NCBI GenBank assembly: GCA_947307175.1 | Contig: CAMZIK010000008.1 | Span: 1-45,033 of the forward strand | Reading direction: 5' to 3' | DNA: 45,033 nt | Origin: an uncultured Clostridia bacterium | GTDB lineage: Bacteria > Bacillota > Clostridia > Oscillospirales > Ruminococcaceae | In this document: one piece after another, positions 1-7,788 of the stretch | Numbering within the stretch: the stretch's first letter is position 1 | Layout: every line of letters begins with the position of its first letter | Program-made: the position numbers and the translations under genes | The notes under the pieces: model-generated | Told to the model about the DNA's origin: nothing | The model's input: the letters and a program-made list of their open reading frames with translations, nothing else | Database searches by the model: none

Positions 1-671
1 AGCGTTCTGCCGTCTATTTTGTCAAACGGTCTGCCGACAAACAGAAACCACCTGTCGCTGCCGCTGATTTGTAAATGGACCTCTATCTCTGCGGGTATAT
101 TATGCTCAACAGCATCTGCGACTGTGTCAAGAAGACGTTTTTTCTCGTTCTCATCTGCATAAAAATCTATCGGCGGGACATCTTCTCCTTCGCCGAGGTC
201 AAGAAAGCTTCTGAACACATCGTTGCAGCGGTAGATACTAAGATCATCCGCATACAGCATGGCAACTCCGCCGACGATGTCGCTGGTGAGGACCTCTATC
301 TCCCTGCGGTATGAATCGCTTTTATCGGCAAGCTCTTTCTGGTGAGGATAGTCACTGAGCGATACACGGACGAGTTTTCTGCCGTCACGCTCGAAATGCG
401 TTGCGATAGCATCTACGGTTATATCTGTTCCGTCTTTTTTTATCATCTTGTGACGCAGGTAATAAAAGTCGCTCTTTTCTGTTGCCCACAGCGTATCGAC
501 TGCGATCTTGTCTTCTTTTGATATAAGATGCTCAAAATTGACTTTTCCGCTTTTATACTCGTCCATTGTATATCCGAACAGTTCAAGATAAGACTCGCTG
601 ACTTCTATCGGATGAACAGGGTCTTCCACGGGGATAATACAATACGGGTGATCCACCTTTTCTATTGACAC
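1..671 (-). CDS. PAS-domain sensor/signalling protein, 3' part cut by the window edge
   Basis: My translation gives about 223 residues and runs off the left edge with no stop. It has two PAS-like segments. The first (roughly residues 5-115) contains ESYLELFGYTMDEY followed by IKKDGTDITVDAIATHFERD, the usual PAS layout of a 'new acquaintance' helix and a PAC-like strand. The second (roughly 125-223) starts at IVGGVAMLYADDLSIYRCND. PAS domains sense small molecules or redox state and usually sit in front of a GGDEF, EAL or histidine kinase output; the output domain is off the window, so the enzyme class is unknown. No membrane segment or signal peptide is visible, so it is probably cytosolic. 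Two in-frame GTG codons exist (677 and 671). The GGAGG lies only 2 bases before the first and 8 before the second, so I choose GTG at 671. Confidence 0.8.
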   Translation of the reverse strand, partial: MSIEKVDHPYCIIPVEDPVHPIEVSESYLELFGYTMDEYKSGKVNFEHLISKEDKIAVDTLWATEKSDFYYLRHKMIKKDGTDITVDAIATHFERDGRKLVRVSLSDYPHQKELADKSDSYRREIEVLTSDIVGGVAMLYADDLSIYRCNDVFRSFLDLGEGEDVPPIDFYADENEKKRLLDTVADAVEHNIPAEIEVHLQISGSDRWFLFVGRPFDKIDGRT

Positions 672-715
672 AGTCACTACCTCCTTTTTGGAGCAATATG
701 TTTATCTTTCAATAT

Positions 716-744
716 ATTATAACACAATGTACAAAAAAATGCAA
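716..744 (-). promoter_or_regulatory. SigA-type promoter for the PAS gene
   Basis: On the minus strand TTGCAT (744-739) and TATAAT (721-716) are 17 bases apart, ahead of the PAS gene start at 671. Confidence 0.6.
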
Positions 745-809
745 GGGCGTTGCTGTAATTTTGTTCGATTTTATTTTGCAAATAATCAACTGCGGACACA
801 AAAACGCTC

Positions 810-838
810 TTGAAATTATCGGGGAAATATGTTAAAAT
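810..838 (+). promoter_or_regulatory. SigA-type promoter for the small peptide and ung
   Basis: TTGAAA (810-815) and TAAAAT (833-838) are 17 bases apart, 40 bases before the ATG of the 35-residue ORF. It would drive that ORF and ung as one transcript. Confidence 0.6.
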
Positions 839-878
839 GAGATTTACAGTAATTCAGGAATGAAAGGATCGTTTTAAA

Positions 879-986
879 ATGAACCCTAAAAAGAAATCTA
901 TGGTAATGCGTATTTTCATACTCACTCTTGTTGCTCTGATGCTGCTTGGTGTAGTAGCTGCGGCAGTAGCGCAGGCTTTTGAATAA
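879..986 (+). CDS. 35-residue single-span membrane peptide, coupled to ung
   Basis: The frame encodes 35 residues: a positively charged start MNPKKKSMVMR, one hydrophobic helix (IFILTLVALMLLGVVAAAVA) and a short tail QAFE. It should sit in the membrane with its N-terminus inside. A GAAAGGA ribosome site lies about 9 bases upstream of the ATG, and a promoter lies 40 bases upstream. Its TAA stop shares one base with the ATG of ung (TAATG), so the two are probably translationally coupled. The size and Lys-rich start followed by one helix resemble the short DUF4044-type proteins of Firmicutes, but I cannot confirm family membership. It has no known function, and the link to DNA repair may only be genomic. 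Confidence 0.7.
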   Translation: MNPKKKSMVMRIFILTLVALMLLGVVAAAVAQAFE

Positions 987-1654
987 TGGTACATATAGGC
1001 AACAGCTGGGACGAGGTCCTCGGAGAGGAATTCAAAAAGGAATATTACCTTCAGCTGCGGGAGTTCCTGAAGCGTGAATATGCTCGGTACAAGGTTTACC
1101 CTGATATGTACGACATTTTCAACGCATTCAAGTACACGCCTTATGAAAATGTCAAGGCGGTAATCATCGGGCAGGATCCGTATCATGAGCCGGGACAGGC
1201 ACACGGGCTTTGCTTTTCGGTAAAGGACGGGATCGCACTTCCGCCGTCGCTGCAGAACATCTATAAAGAGCTGCATGATGATCTGGGCTACCCTATCGCA
1301 TCAAGCGGTGATCTTACGAACTGGGCGAGACAGGGAGTTCTGCTTCTGAACACATCGCTGACTGTACGGCAGGGACAGGCGAACTCTCACAGAGGAAAAG
1401 GCTGGGAGATACTGACTGACGAAGTGATACGCAAGCTGAACGAGGCAGACAGACCAATCGCATTTATCCTGTGGGGCTCAAACGCAAGGGCGAAGGCTCA
1501 GCTTATCACCAATCCGCTGCACAGGGCTTTTGAAGCGCCGCACCCGTCGCCGCTTTCGGCGCACAGGGGCTTTTTCGGCTGCCGTCATTTTTCAAAGGTG
1601 AACAGTTTCCTGCTGCAAAACGGGATAGAGCCTATCGACTGGACGGTAAAGTGA
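986..1654 (+). CDS. ung: Uracil-DNA glycosylase, family 1
   Basis: This 222-residue protein removes uracil from DNA, starting base-excision repair of deaminated cytosine or misincorporated dUMP. The water-activating loop GQDPYH is at residues 62-67 with catalytic Asp64, followed by EPGQAHGLCFSV. The minor-groove intercalation loop HPSPLSAHRG with the catalytic His is near residue 186, followed by FFGCRHFSK. The length matches the family norm of about 220. The start overlaps the upstream small ORF by one base, so translation probably depends on coupling. A terminator follows within 35 bases, so this is the last gene of a two-gene unit. Confidence 0.97.
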   Translation: MVHIGNSWDEVLGEEFKKEYYLQLREFLKREYARYKVYPDMYDIFNAFKYTPYENVKAVIIGQDPYHEPGQAHGLCFSVKDGIALPPSLQNIYKELHDDLGYPIASSGDLTNWARQGVLLLNTSLTVRQGQANSHRGKGWEILTDEVIRKLNEADRPIAFILWGSNARAKAQLITNPLHRAFEAPHPSPLSAHRGFFGCRHFSKVNSFLLQNGIEPIDWTVK

Positions 1655-1685
1655 TTTGTGTCCAAAATATTGTACAATAAAAAGC

Positions 1686-1717
1686 AAAAGCAGTCTATAT
1701 GGGCTGCTTTTTTCTTT
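1686..1717 (+). terminator. Rho-independent terminator after ung
   Basis: AAAAGCAG (1686-1693) pairs with CTGCTTTT (1704-1711), followed by a T-rich tail. Confidence 0.75.
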
Positions 1718-1812
1718 TCAGGAAGAAACGGCAGCTCACGGCTGTTTTGCTGCGATCAGCACACCCAGTCATCACCTCTGCCACAATTAACGGACTAAAG
1801 GGGCGATATTCC

Positions 1813-1841
1813 TTGACAAGCGCTGTGTGATTTGGTATAAT
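1813..1841 (+). promoter_or_regulatory. Consensus SigA promoter for the beta-helix protein
   Basis: Perfect TTGACA (1813-1818) and TATAAT (1836-1841) with a 17-base spacer, 45 bases before the ATG. Such a perfect match suggests strong constitutive expression. Confidence 0.85.
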
Positions 1842-1886
1842 TATTTTTAGGTTTATGATAGATCTTTTCAAGGAGGATAATTTACA

Positions 1887-3926
1887 ATGAAAAGCTGCAT
1901 TATAAAGAAACTGACTGCTGCAGTCCTTTCACTTGTTCTCGCAGCAAGCTGTATGCCTGCGGAGCTTGGCATGGGAAGCAATTCTTTCTATACGGTCAGC
2001 GCCGCTGAACAGGCAGCTGCGATACAGGTATCGACATGGGCTGAGCTTCAGGAGACAATAGACAGTGTCCGCAGCGGAAGCTGCACGATAAAGCTTCTCA
2101 GCGATATGAAAGCAGACGCTAAGTTCGATGATGCGATAACTGTTCCTGCAAAGGTACAGATAACTATCGACCTCAACGGACACAGACTCGACCGTGCTAT
2201 GGAGACTGCTGACAAGAACGGACAGGTAATCGTGATCAAAGCAGGCGGTGAACTTACGATAAGCGACAGCGCAGGTCTTAAAAGGAGCCGCATCACAGGA
2301 GGAAACGCTTTCAACGGCGGAGGTATCGTAAACAACGGTACTCTTAACCTTCTCGGCGGATATATCACAGGAAACAAGGCAGGGACCGATGACAGACAGC
2401 AGGGTCTGGGCGGAGGCGTTCTCAACTATGGAACGCTGAAGATCGACGGTGGAAACATCGAGAGCAATACTGCTGTAAAGGGCGGCGGCATCTACAACGC
2501 AGCCAAGGGAACTGTCACGGTCACAAACGCAAGGATATGCTCTAACCGCAGCTACAAAAACGGCGGCGGAATTTACAACTGCGGTGATCTGAGCTTTGTT
2601 AAGGGCAGCAAGAACACTGCTGTTTCGTCCAACGAATCAAACAACGGTTCGGGCGCAGGTATTTACGAGAGCGAAGGAAGCATATCTCTTGCAGGCGTGA
2701 ATATCACAAGCAACAAGACCTATTCCGCAGGAACAAAGGGAGCAGGTCTTTACAAGACATCAAAAAGTACGCTCACTCTCAGCGGTGACGGTATAAAGAT
2801 ACAGTCAAACAAGGACAATGCAGATAAAGCTTCAAATCTTTTTCTGATGCCTTCAGACAAGATAAAGGTCAAAGCCCCCATCGGAAGCAGCAGCATAGGC
2901 GTTACGCTGAATATGCCTGATGAGGCATTCACACAGGGACTTGCTGGAAACGGTTCAGCTGATAACTTCACGGCTGACGAACTGAGCTGTGCGGTAAGCG
3001 CTAAAACTAACGGCGAGATCAGCATGGCTAAAACGGTAAGCAGCGAAAATACCATTATCGGAACGAGCCTTTCACTCAACGGAGATATTGGCGTGAACAT
3101 CTACGTCAAGCCTTCACTCAAATTCATCAGCGAAGGCGGATACGCTGAGATCCAGGGTCCGAACATCGTGGGAAGCAAAAAAGTTTACTTCACAGATGAG
3201 AACAAGACCGAGAACGGCTTCAGACTGAGCTGCAGCGCTTATTCAACACAGATGAACAAGGCTGTAACGGTTAAACTCGTCAAGGACGAGAACGGTACTG
3301 CTAAGGTTCAGAAGATGTACAAATACGGAAACAGCACTCCCGTTACCTCCTACTCCACTACTGTTTGCAAATATCTTGAGCAGGTACAGGCTTCGGGTAC
3401 TGCCTCAAAGAAACTGAAGGAGCTTGCAAAGTCGATATACAACTACGGCGCTTACGCACAGAAGTATTTCGGCGATCCGAAAACTCCTGATATGACTGTC
3501 GATGCTGATGCGATAAAAAACGTCAATGCAAACTCTCTGGTGAACTATGCGGTCACATTCTCCGATGCAGGCGGCAAACCGGCAGGGTTCAGCTATCACG
3601 GAATGTCGCTCATACTCAAGGAAACTACCACTCTCAACATCTATTTCAGAATGACAGGCGGACAGAAAGCCCCGACAGTCACCTGCGACGGAAAGAAGCT
3701 TGATGTCAAGACAACAAGCGATTCGATGTACGTTACTATCCCTAACATCAAGAGCACCGATCTTTCCACTACATACAATGTTTTCTTCGGAGGATTCCTT
3801 ATCAGGATAAGCCCTTTGAGCTATGCTTACAACGCACTTGTTAAACGCCCGGATCTTACTGATCTGTGCAACGTGTGCAAGGCGCTGTACGTTTACAGCA
3901 CAAAGGCAAAAGCTTACTTCGGATAA
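1887..3926 (+). CDS. Secreted beta-helix protein with duplicated C-terminal domain
   Basis: The protein has 679 residues and is not assignable to a named enzyme. Residues 1-40 form a signal peptide (KKLTAAVLSLVLAASCMPA, likely cleavage near VSA-AEQ). Residues about 60-330 contain repeated GGGIVNNGTL, GGGVLNYGTLKI, GGGIYNAAKG and GGGIYNCGDL turns, the pattern of right-handed parallel beta-helices (pectate lyase-like or Chlamydia Pmp-like). From about residue 391 a different region begins (SLSLNGDIGVNIYV) and ends at YNYGAYAQKYFG near 523. A divergent second copy runs from MSLILKETTTLNIYF to VYSTKAKAYFG at the very end. No sortase LPxTG motif, dockerin or transmembrane anchor is seen. The AAGGAGG ribosome site is ideal. 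A role in binding carbohydrate or surfaces is a guess. Confidence 0.85.
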   Translation: MKSCIIKKLTAAVLSLVLAASCMPAELGMGSNSFYTVSAAEQAAAIQVSTWAELQETIDSVRSGSCTIKLLSDMKADAKFDDAITVPAKVQITIDLNGHRLDRAMETADKNGQVIVIKAGGELTISDSAGLKRSRITGGNAFNGGGIVNNGTLNLLGGYITGNKAGTDDRQQGLGGGVLNYGTLKIDGGNIESNTAVKGGGIYNAAKGTVTVTNARICSNRSYKNGGGIYNCGDLSFVKGSKNTAVSSNESNNGSGAGIYESEGSISLAGVNITSNKTYSAGTKGAGLYKTSKSTLTLSGDGIKIQSNKDNADKASNLFLMPSDKIKVKAPIGSSSIGVTLNMPDEAFTQGLAGNGSADNFTADELSCAVSAKTNGEISMAKTVSSENTIIGTSLSLNGDIGVNIYVKPSLKFISEGGYAEIQGPNIVGSKKVYFTDENKTENGFRLSCSAYSTQMNKAVTVKLVKDENGTAKVQKMYKYGNSTPVTSYSTTVCKYLEQVQASGTASKKLKELAKSIYNYGAYAQKYFGDPKTPDMTVDADAIKNVNANSLVNYAVTFSDAGGKPAGFSYHGMSLILKETTTLNIYFRMTGGQKAPTVTCDGKKLDVKTTSDSMYVTIPNIKSTDLSTTYNVFFGGFLIRISPLSYAYNALVKRPDLTDLCNVCKALYVYSTKAKAYFG

Positions 3927-3935
3927 TCTTTACAT

Positions 3936-3973
3936 GCAGTTCTGCGGATGCATCTTCGCAGGACTGCTTTTTT
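3936..3973 (+). terminator. Rho-independent terminator after the beta-helix gene
   Basis: An 11-bp stem (3936-3946 with 3957-3967, one G-U pair) is followed by TTTTTT. Confidence 0.9.
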
Positions 3974-4025
3974 GTGCGGTATTTAAGTCAAAAGATTAAA
4001 ATTTCTTGAAATCAGTCAAAAGCAC

Positions 4026-4054
4026 TTGAAAAATGACACCGTATGAGTTATAAT
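4026..4054 (+). promoter_or_regulatory. SigA-type promoter for the Fe-S scaffold/GGGtGRT pair
   Basis: TTGAAA (4026-4031) and TATAAT (4049-4054) are 17 bases apart, about 50 bases before the ATG at 4106. Confidence 0.75.
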
Positions 4055-4105
4055 ATTAGTGCATGTATTAGTTATACATTGACTATTTTTGAGAGGAGTT
4101 TAATA

Positions 4106-4798
4106 ATGATCTATTCTCACGAAGTTGAAACAATGTGCCCTATCGCACAGGGCGTTGCTCACGGCGCTGCTCCTATCCCGGAGGAAGCTAAGTGGGTAAA
4201 GGCAAAAGAGATCAAGGACATCTCTGGCTTCACACATGGCATCGGTTGGTGCGCACCTCAGCAGGGTACCTGCAAGCTCACACTCAACGTTAAGGAAGGC
4301 GTTATCCAGGAGGCTCTGGTAGAGACTATCGGCTGCTCAGGTATGACTCACTCCGCTGCTATGGCTGCTGAGATCCTTCCCGGCAGAACGATTCTTGAGG
4401 CTCTTAACACAGACCTCGTTTGTGATGCTATCAATACCGCTATGAGAGAGCTTTTCCTGCAGATCGTTTACGGTCGTTCACAGAGTGCATTCTCTGAGGG
4501 CGGACTCGTAGTTGGCGCTGGACTGGAGGACCTCGGAAAGGGTCTTCGTTCACAGGTCGGCACAATGTACGGCACACTCGCAAAGGGTCCTCGTTACCTT
4601 GAAATGACAGACGGTTATGTTACAAAGCTGGCTCTCAATGCTGACGACGAGATCATCGGCTATAAGTTCGTTAACTTCGGCAAGATGATGGATTTCATCA
4701 AGGCAGGCGACGATGCTAACACAGCATTTGAGAAGGCACAGGGTCAGTACGGCAGAGTAGACGATGCTGTTAAGCTCGTTGACCCAAGAAAAGAATAA
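4106..4798 (+). CDS. NifU-like iron-sulfur cluster assembly scaffold protein
   Basis: The 230-residue protein resembles the NifU/IscU N-terminal scaffold group that is found beside GGGtGRT proteins in anaerobes. Cysteines that could bind iron or a cluster are in GWCAPQQGTC (near residue 48), IGCSGMTHS (near 78) and LVCDAI (near 106). Scaffolds of this type build a transient Fe-S cluster and pass it to client proteins, but this subgroup has not been well studied, so the exact role is inferred. An in-frame ATG exists at 4043, but that would place the promoter -10 box inside the gene. The GAGAGGAG site 8 bases before 4106 fixes the start there. The next gene starts 14 bases after its stop with its own AAGGAGG site, so they form an operon. 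Codon use is that of a highly expressed gene. Confidence 0.8.
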   Translation: MIYSHEVETMCPIAQGVAHGAAPIPEEAKWVKAKEIKDISGFTHGIGWCAPQQGTCKLTLNVKEGVIQEALVETIGCSGMTHSAAMAAEILPGRTILEALNTDLVCDAINTAMRELFLQIVYGRSQSAFSEGGLVVGAGLEDLGKGLRSQVGTMYGTLAKGPRYLEMTDGYVTKLALNADDEIIGYKFVNFGKMMDFIKAGDDANTAFEKAQGQYGRVDDAVKLVDPRKE

Positions 4799-4812
4799 GG
4801 AGGTAACGAGTT

Positions 4813-5811
4813 ATGGCATTGTTTGAATCATATGAGAGAAGAGAAAAGCAGATACTCGCTGTTATCAAAGAGTACGGCATCAATTCCATTGAGGAATGTG
4901 CTGATGTCTGCAAGGAAAAAGGTCTTGACATCTATCATCTGGTAGAGAAGATCCAGCCTATCTGCTTTGAGAACGCTAAGTGGGCTTACACAGTAGGCTG
5001 CGCTATCGCTATCAAGAAGGGCTGCACAAAGGCTGCTGACGCTGCTGCTGCTATAGGCGAAGGCCTCCAGGCTTTCTGTATCCCAGGTTCTGTTGCTGAC
5101 CAGAGAAAAGTTGGTCTTGGTCACGGAAACCTCGGCAAGATGCTGCTTGAGGAGGACACAGAGTGCTTCGCATTCCTCGCAGGTCACGAGTCTTTCGCTG
5201 CTGCTGAGGGCGCAATCGGTATCGCTGAGAAGGCTAACAAGGTTAGACAGAAGCCTCTGAGAGTTATCCTCAACGGTCTTGGAAAAGACGCTGCACAGAT
5301 CATCGCTCGTATCAACGGCTTTACATATGTTGAGACAGAGATGGACTATGCAACAGGCGAAGTTAAGGAAGTATTCCGTAAGGCTTACTCCGAGGGTCTT
5401 CGTGCAAAGGTAAACTGCTACGGTGCTAACGACGTTAGAGAAGGCGTTGCTATCATGTGGAAGGAAAACGTTGACGTTTCCATCACAGGTAACTCCACTA
5501 ACCCGACAAGATTCCAGCACCCTGTTGCAGGCACATACAAGAAGGAAAGAACAGACGCAGGCAAGAAGTACTTCTCAGTTGCTTCGGGCGGCGGTACGGG
5601 AAGAACTCTGCACCCAGACAACATGGCTGCAGGTCCTGCTTCCTACGGTATGACAGATACACTCGGAAGAATGCACTCTGATGCACAGTTCGCCGGCTCG
5701 TCCTCAGTTCCTGCTCACGTTGAGATGATGGGACTTATCGGTATGGGCAACAACCCGATGGTTGGTGCAACAGTTGCTTGTGCAGTTGCAGTTGAAGAGG
5801 CTATGAAGTAA
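4813..5811 (+). CDS. GGGtGRT protein
   Basis: The 332-residue protein belongs to the GGGtGRT family, named after the motif that is seen here near residue 258 (VASGGGTGRTLHPDN). The function of the family is unknown. It is nearly always next to a NifU-like scaffold gene, as here, which suggests a shared role in iron-sulfur or redox metabolism. No signal peptide or membrane segment is present. The C-terminus is rich in Gly and small residues (MMGLIGMGNNPMVGATVACAVAVEEA). A strong AAGGAGG site precedes the ATG. A terminator follows directly, so the operon has two genes. The abundance of favoured codons suggests high expression. Confidence 0.92.
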   Translation: MALFESYERREKQILAVIKEYGINSIEECADVCKEKGLDIYHLVEKIQPICFENAKWAYTVGCAIAIKKGCTKAADAAAAIGEGLQAFCIPGSVADQRKVGLGHGNLGKMLLEEDTECFAFLAGHESFAAAEGAIGIAEKANKVRQKPLRVILNGLGKDAAQIIARINGFTYVETEMDYATGEVKEVFRKAYSEGLRAKVNCYGANDVREGVAIMWKENVDVSITGNSTNPTRFQHPVAGTYKKERTDAGKKYFSVASGGGTGRTLHPDNMAAGPASYGMTDTLGRMHSDAQFAGSSSVPAHVEMMGLIGMGNNPMVGATVACAVAVEEAMK

Positions 5812-5826
5812 TCCTTTACAACAAAC

Positions 5827-5867
5827 AAAAAGCTATACGGGAGCGATCCTGTATAGCTTTTTCTTTT
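5827..5867 (+). terminator. Rho-independent terminator after the GGGtGRT gene
   Basis: A 15-bp stem (5827-5841 with 5848-5862, one G-T pair) is followed by TTCTTTT. Confidence 0.9.
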
Positions 5868-5922
5868 AGATGTAAAAATGTAAGAGGTAACAAGTCAGAT
5901 TGGAGAGTATGCTATTGAGAGT

Positions 5923-6070
5923 AAGTTCTTCTGGGAACTATTCTCTTGAATTTCTTTCAGAGCTTTACACATTTTCGGCGCTTGGAGCTTTACGCTCTGA
6001 GCGCCGAAAATCTATAAAAGGTTTCTGAAGGGAGTTTGAGGGGAACTCTTCTCCAAAAGAGTTCCCCTCA
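5923..6070 (+). repeat. Two-hairpin intergenic element, copy 1
   Basis: It lies between two convergent genes. Hairpin A pairs 5971-5982 with 6000-6011 (12 bp; arms begin ATTTTC and end GAAAAT). Hairpin B pairs 6037-6050 with 6057-6070 (14 bp) around the loop CTCCAA. Between them is TATAAAAGGTTTCTGAAGGG. A second copy is at about 42500-42658 with the same CTCCAA loop and the same linker but altered stems that still pair. A weak hairpin (AGTTC...GAACT, about 5924-5939) precedes A. No tail of T residues follows on either strand, so it is not a plain terminator. Confidence 0.7.
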
Positions 6071-6078
6071 ACAACACA

Positions 6079-7368
6079 CTATTTCAGCTTGCTTTCTCTG
6101 TAAATTATATCGTCTCTGGACGGGCCGTTGGATACCATTGTAATCGGGAAGCCGATATGCTGCTCAACAAAGTCGATATACTTCTTGCAGTTCTCAGGAA
6201 GCTCGTCGTAATTCTTTATACCTCTGATGTCTGTCTTCCAGCCGTCAAGCACTTCAAGGACAGGCTTGCACTTTTCAAGTATCTGCGTTGTCGGGAAGTC
6301 ATCTATTACCTTGCCCTCATACTCATATCCTGTGCAGACAGGTATCTTATCAAGATAGCCCAGTACGTCGATAACTGTGAAAGCAACATCTGTTGTGCCC
6401 TGTATACGGCAGCCGTACTTTGTTGCAACGCAGTCGAACCAGCCCATTCTTCTCGGTCTGTGGGTGGTAGCGCCGTACTCTCCGCCGTCGCCGCCTCTTT
6501 TACGCAGTTCCTCTGCTTCGTCGCCGAATATCTCCGATACGAAAGCTCCTGCGCCGACTGCTGAAGAATAAGCCTTTACAACGGTAACGATAGTCTTTAT
6601 CTCATATGGCGGCAGACCTGCGCCGATAGCGCCGTAAGCTGCAAGCGTTGACGAAGATGTTACCATTGGATAGATACCGTGGTCGGGGTCTTTGAGCGAG
6701 CCGAGCTGTCCTTCGAGAAGAACGTTCTTGCCCTCTTTGATAGCTTTCCAAAGATAAGCCGATACATCACATACATAAGGTGCGAGCATTTCCTTGTACT
6801 GCATAAGGGTATTGAAAAGCTCATCAGGGTCTATTGCAGGCTTATGATAAAGGTGTTCGAGCAGGATATTTTTCTGCTCCAGCACTCTGTTGATCTTGAC
6901 TTTGAGTGTGTCCTCATAGAACAGCTCCTGCACCTGAAAACCTATCTTTGCGTACTTATCGGAATAGAAAGGTGCGATACCCGATTTTGTTGAGCCGAAG
7001 CTTGCCTTGCCAAGTCTCTCCTCCTCATACTGATCGAAAAGAACATGATAAGGCATTACCATCTGCGCTCTGTCAGAAATGAGTATCTTTGGCATAGGAA
7101 CGCCCTTTGAAGTGATGTCATTTACCTCGTTGAAGAACTTTGTGACATCAAGTGCCACGCCGTTGCCGATTATATTTGTTGTATGGTCATAGAATACACC
7201 CGATGGCAGAGTGTGCAGAGCGAACTTGCCGTAGTGATTCACAATAGTGTGTCCTGCATTTGCACCGCCCTGAAATCTGATAACGATGTCAGATTCCTGA
7301 GCCATCATATCGGTAAGCTTTCCCTTACCCTCGTCGCCCCAGTTTGCGCCAACAATCGCTCTAACCAT
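6079..7368 (-). CDS. purA: Adenylosuccinate synthetase
   Basis: This 429-residue cytosolic enzyme joins IMP and aspartate with GTP to make adenylosuccinate, the first committed step from IMP to AMP. The GTP-binding loop GANWGDEGKGK is at residues 7-17 with catalytic Asp12, and GGANAGH at 34-40 supplies catalytic His40. Later motifs LLEGQLGSLKDPDHG, VKAYSSAVGAGAF and RPRRMGWFDCVA are those of the family. Length is normal. The AAGGAGG site lies 7 bases before the ATG. The gene is alone, divergent from metK, and has its own promoter about 320 bases upstream, giving a long structured leader. No other purine gene is nearby. Confidence 0.97.
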   Translation of the reverse strand: MVRAIVGANWGDEGKGKLTDMMAQESDIVIRFQGGANAGHTIVNHYGKFALHTLPSGVFYDHTTNIIGNGVALDVTKFFNEVNDITSKGVPMPKILISDRAQMVMPYHVLFDQYEEERLGKASFGSTKSGIAPFYSDKYAKIGFQVQELFYEDTLKVKINRVLEQKNILLEHLYHKPAIDPDELFNTLMQYKEMLAPYVCDVSAYLWKAIKEGKNVLLEGQLGSLKDPDHGIYPMVTSSSTLAAYGAIGAGLPPYEIKTIVTVVKAYSSAVGAGAFVSEIFGDEAEELRKRGGDGGEYGATTHRPRRMGWFDCVATKYGCRIQGTTDVAFTVIDVLGYLDKIPVCTGYEYEGKVIDDFPTTQILEKCKPVLEVLDGWKTDIRGIKNYDELPENCKKYIDFVEQHIGFPITMVSNGPSRDDIIYRESKLK

Positions 7369-7436
7369 TATTTTTCCTCCTTAGCTAAAAAAGCCGTTTC
7401 AGCGTATTAACGTGCGAATAAGCACAATCTCACCCA

Positions 7437-7689
7437 ATAATTAATGTCTGCTCAACAACTAAAAAATGGCTTTATATAGCTATGTAGAGCCATTTTTTAG
7501 TTTTCAAAGTGCAAGAAAAATATTCTTTATGATTTTTCTTGCACTTTGTTTTGCCCTTTAGGGCAAAATGAGCTTGACATAAAGAAATGTGATGCGCAAA
7601 TTCTATAATTTAACAATGAATTTGCGCTCCCCGAACGAAGTTCGGGACGATAACCGCAGCAATGCGGTTATCACGAACACATTAATTAT
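7437..7689 (-). promoter_or_regulatory. Hairpin-rich purA leader bounded by 11-bp inverted repeats
   Basis: Between the purA promoter and its start lie six perfect inverted repeats in a row. In plus-strand coordinates they are 7457-7471/7488-7502 (15 bp), 7505-7521/7532-7548 (17 bp), 7551-7558/7563-7570 region (TTTTGCCC/GGGCAAAA), 7594-7603/7618-7627 (10 bp), 7630-7636/7640-7646 (7 bp) and 7649-7658/7663-7672 (10 bp, GCAA loop on plus, TTGC on minus). The whole block is enclosed by ATAATTAATGT (7437-7447) and its exact complement (7679-7689). On the minus strand the 7502-7457 hairpin contains TTTTTT in its 3' arm, so it might work as an attenuator. It matches no riboswitch class I know. It could equally be an inserted repeat unit. 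Confidence 0.55.
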
Positions 7690-7713
7690 AGCACATTATT
7701 TTTTCGCTGTAAA
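7685..7713 (-). promoter_or_regulatory. Probable purA promoter
   Basis: On the minus strand TTTACA (7713-7708) and TATAAT (7690-7685) are 17 bases apart. The -10 box overlaps the outer inverted repeat of the leader block. Confidence 0.6.
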
Positions 7714-7788
7714 TACGGCTTATAACATTTAACACTTTCATAACATTTGAAGCGTCACAAAAACTTTACATATGCCTTGAAAATATTG

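Noticed and set aside
75..314. A 79-residue plus-strand ORF at the left edge
   Set aside because: It is antisense to the PAS gene and has no ribosome site or domain.
854..1276. A 140-residue minus-strand ORF opposite ung
   Set aside because: It is a shadow of ung and the small coupled ORF.
7574..7609. TTGACA followed by TATAAT between purA and metK on plus
   Set aside because: The spacer is 24 bases, and both parts lie within hairpin sequences; the 7789-7817 pair is the real metK promoter.
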